NCBI GenBank assembly: GCA_964533945.1
Contig: CAZHPA010000005.1
Span: 1-64,000, forward strand
From: CAZHPA01 sp964533945
Lineage (GTDB): Bacteria; Bacillota; Clostridia; Lachnospirales; WRBF01
Direction of reading: 5' to 3'
Length of the DNA: 64,000 bases
Shown here: positions 63,858-64,000 of the stretch, in pieces
Position numbering within the stretch: position 1 is the first letter of the stretch
Layout: each line of letters starts with the position of its first letter
Notes under the pieces: model-generated
Database searches by the model: none
What the model saw: only the letters and a program-made list of their open reading frames with translations
What the model was told of the DNA's origin: nothing
Translations under genes and position numbers: made by a program

Positions 63858-64000
63858 ATGAATTTACAACAAAGGGAAATTTTAGCCAATCTAAAGCTTA
63901 ATTTACGTGAGGAAAAGTTCCCGTGCTTTAGTGACGATGAGCTTACATATGTTTTAAACAAATATAATTTTGATTTAGAGCGAACAACTTATGAATGCTT
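63858..64000 (+). CDS. Probable phage head-tail connector protein, cut by the window end
   Basis: The first 47 codons of an open frame starting at ATG 63858 after AGAGGTG. The translation begins MNLQQREILANLKLNLRE and continues FSDDELTYVLNKYNFDLE, a short helical start typical of small connector/completion proteins that follow the capsid gene. The remainder lies outside the window. Confidence 0.65.
   Translation, partial: MNLQQREILANLKLNLREEKFPCFSDDELTYVLNKYNFDLERTTYEC

Overview
The window is AT-rich and reads as the chromosome of a Gram-positive, endospore-forming, motile anaerobe of the class Clostridia, perhaps Lachnospirales; the sequence alone does not fix a genus. The signs are an alpha/beta small acid-soluble spore protein, many TTG and GTG starts with strong GGAGG ribosome binding sites, S-layer homology (SLH) domains, cohesin and dockerin modules, chemotaxis proteins (CheX, two receptors, a YjfB-like protein) and Clostridia-typical housekeeping neighbourhoods (yqeG-aroE-comFB-aroK-aroQ-efp; tig-clpP-clpX).

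Layout. 0-9.3 kb: a YjfB fragment, a repeat-rich secreted stalk-domain protein, a small membrane protein, a Nif3-family protein, a poly-HAMP chemoreceptor, a spore protein, trmL, cheX and a soluble receptor. 9.3-26.8 kb: a cellulosome-like locus. On the minus strand are a 2504-residue GH101 endo-alpha-N-acetylgalactosaminidase carrying its own C-terminal cohesin and dockerin, and a secreted cohesin protein. Divergent on the plus strand are a small dockerin protein, a 1905-residue SLH scaffoldin with three cohesins, and a one-cohesin SLH scaffoldin. 26.9-42.4 kb: housekeeping genes, namely an XRE regulator, three tRNAs, the shikimate/efp cluster, tig-clpP-clpX, a TrpB-like enzyme, larE, tcdA, a TPR protein and topB. 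42.4-49.9 kb: a GGDEF-EAL protein, a CdaR-type regulator, an EF-G paralogue, a second stalk-domain protein, nagB and tRNA-Arg. 50.2-58.0 kb: a GH123-like secreted enzyme with the same cohesin-dockerin tail as the GH101 enzyme, then a MurNAc salvage cluster (murR-murQ-murP divergent from mupG). 58.0-64 kb: a tandem hairpin repeat followed by the packaging and head genes of a tailed-phage element that runs off the window.

How the genes may work together. The GH101 and GH123 enzymes, the free cohesin protein and the two SLH-anchored cohesin proteins have the parts list of a surface complex. The enzymes point to GalNAc-containing host glycans such as mucin O-glycans rather than plant fibre. NagB and the MurNAc genes would bring amino sugars into central metabolism. 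That the complex assembles is inference; the modules are visible in the sequence.

The most interesting items are the proposed mucin-directed cohesin-dockerin system, enzymes carrying both cohesin and dockerin, a shared 5' leader element (a Shine-Dalgarno sequence exactly 36 nt from the start codon with a hairpin between) upstream of two unrelated genes, an apparent ATT start codon for a membrane TPR protein, and the 70-72 bp hairpin repeats beside the phage module.
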